NCBI RefSeq assembly: GCF_011683915.1
Contig: NZ_JAAQPH010000008.1
Span: forward strand, 172,167 to 236,166
Reading direction: 5' to 3'
DNA: 64,000 bases
DNA from: Pelagibius litoralis
Lineage (GTDB): Bacteria > Pseudomonadota > Alphaproteobacteria > Kiloniellales > Kiloniellaceae
Part shown: piece after piece, positions 63,726 through 64,000 of the stretch
Position numbering within the stretch: position 1 is the stretch's first letter
Layout: every line of letters begins with the position of its first letter
Translations under genes and position numbers: made by a program
Notes under the pieces: generated by a model
Told to the model about the DNA's origin: nothing
Database searches by the model: none
What the model saw: only the letters and a program-made list of their open reading frames with translations

Positions 63726-63895
63726 TACGCAAGTAATTTGGGTGCTGACCGGCACCAGATATCTTCTGATTTGACCTGATATGATGCGGTTTTAGGCGAT
63801 ATTATCTGATTTGATGGTGTGGACGGCCTCCTCGATCGGCGTCTAGGCGCCATAATGGAGCTGTCATCGACTGCATTAGAAGGAGGCCATCCACC
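63726..63895 (+). mobile_element. Putative left end of an IS110-family element
   Basis: About 170 bp of non-coding sequence lies between the broken repeat and the transposase start. It contains TCTGATTTGA twice, at 63765-63774 and 63805-63814 (40-bp offset). In IS110-group elements this end encodes the bridge RNA that selects target and donor. The exact terminus cannot be fixed because the other end is outside the window. Confidence 0.45.
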
Positions 63896-64000
63896 ATGAC
63901 GATTGCCACGATCGGCTTTGATCTGGCAAAGAACGTCTTTCAGGTACATGCCGTTGACAGCGACGGGACGGTTGTTGTTCGCAAACAATTGGGCCGCAAC
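63896..64000 (+). CDS. IS110-family transposase, N-terminal part (cut by window end)
   Basis: 35 codons from ATG 63896, preceded by AAGGAGG. The start TIATIGFDLAKNVFQVHAVD is the N-terminal RuvC-like (DEDD) motif of IS110 transposases, with the first catalytic Asp in FDLAKN. The remainder lies beyond base 64000. Confidence 0.85.
   Translation, partial: MTIATIGFDLAKNVFQVHAVDSDGTVVVRKQLGRN

Overview
The window is GC-rich DNA, most likely from a marine or soil alphaproteobacterium of the Rhodospirillales/Rhodobacterales type. This is inferred from gene content: three TRAP transporters (one TAXI-type), a polyamine-type ABC importer, a liv-type ABC importer, many catabolic enzymes, IclR/GntR/MarR regulators and a long RTX protein. 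No rRNA, complete tRNA, CRISPR array or core housekeeping block is present. It reads as an accessory catabolic island, with transposon and recombinase debris at both edges.

Region A (578-19696): a run of about 17 minus-strand genes ends in DhaL/DhaK. Upstream in transcription order these are a small 2Fe-2S protein, an SMP-30-like protein, two flavoprotein dehydrogenase subunits (HcnB/HcnC or opine-oxidase type), a TRAP transporter, a metal-free creatinase-like M24 hydrolase, a polyamine-type ABC importer, an alpha/beta hydrolase, an amidase and the two-subunit ketose kinase. An MmgE/PrpD gene and an IclR regulator are divergent, and a 23-bp palindrome lies in the shared promoter region. The layout suggests import and oxidative/hydrolytic breakdown of an unidentified nitrogenous compound.

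Region B (19697-28050): a terminator, tRNA-3'-end-like palindromic repeats, a 141-bp double-hairpin element, a TIGR03032-type protein, a roughly 1,780-residue RTX protein (three nearly identical 501-bp tandem repeats plus seven FG-GAP blades), and a divergent MarR regulator.

Region C (28051-38920): a TAXI-TRAP operon with a cupin, a divergent GntR regulator, and a second TRAP operon carrying an intradiol dioxygenase, OsmC, RutE-like nitroreductase and FAH hydrolase, with a divergent YciI-like gene. Related AT-rich palindromes centred on ATCGAT lie in both promoter regions, suggesting one regulator for both. Region D (39008-45045): a secreted protein, a cytochrome b561, and an RND efflux pair preceded by a strong inverted repeat.

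Region E (45097-63255) is the most unusual part. A tightly packed minus-strand operon runs from a short leader ORF through LivH, LivM, LivK, LivG and a LivF-UPF0261 (Tm-1-like) fusion to a TIM-barrel PEP-hydrolase-family protein, a flotillin, two SRPBCC proteins (one fused to a quinone oxidoreductase), an FAH hydrolase, an alpha/beta hydrolase and an amidohydrolase. Beside it are a divergent degenerate TIM-barrel paralogue, a GntR regulator, and a third TIM-barrel copy fused to a sigma54-activator-like domain with a Fis-type HTH. This looks like a poorly described transport/catabolic/regulatory module.

Right edge (63397-64000): a membrane-protein C-terminal scrap, the tail of a serine recombinase, a truncated repeat copy, and the start of an IS110-family transposase cut by the window end.
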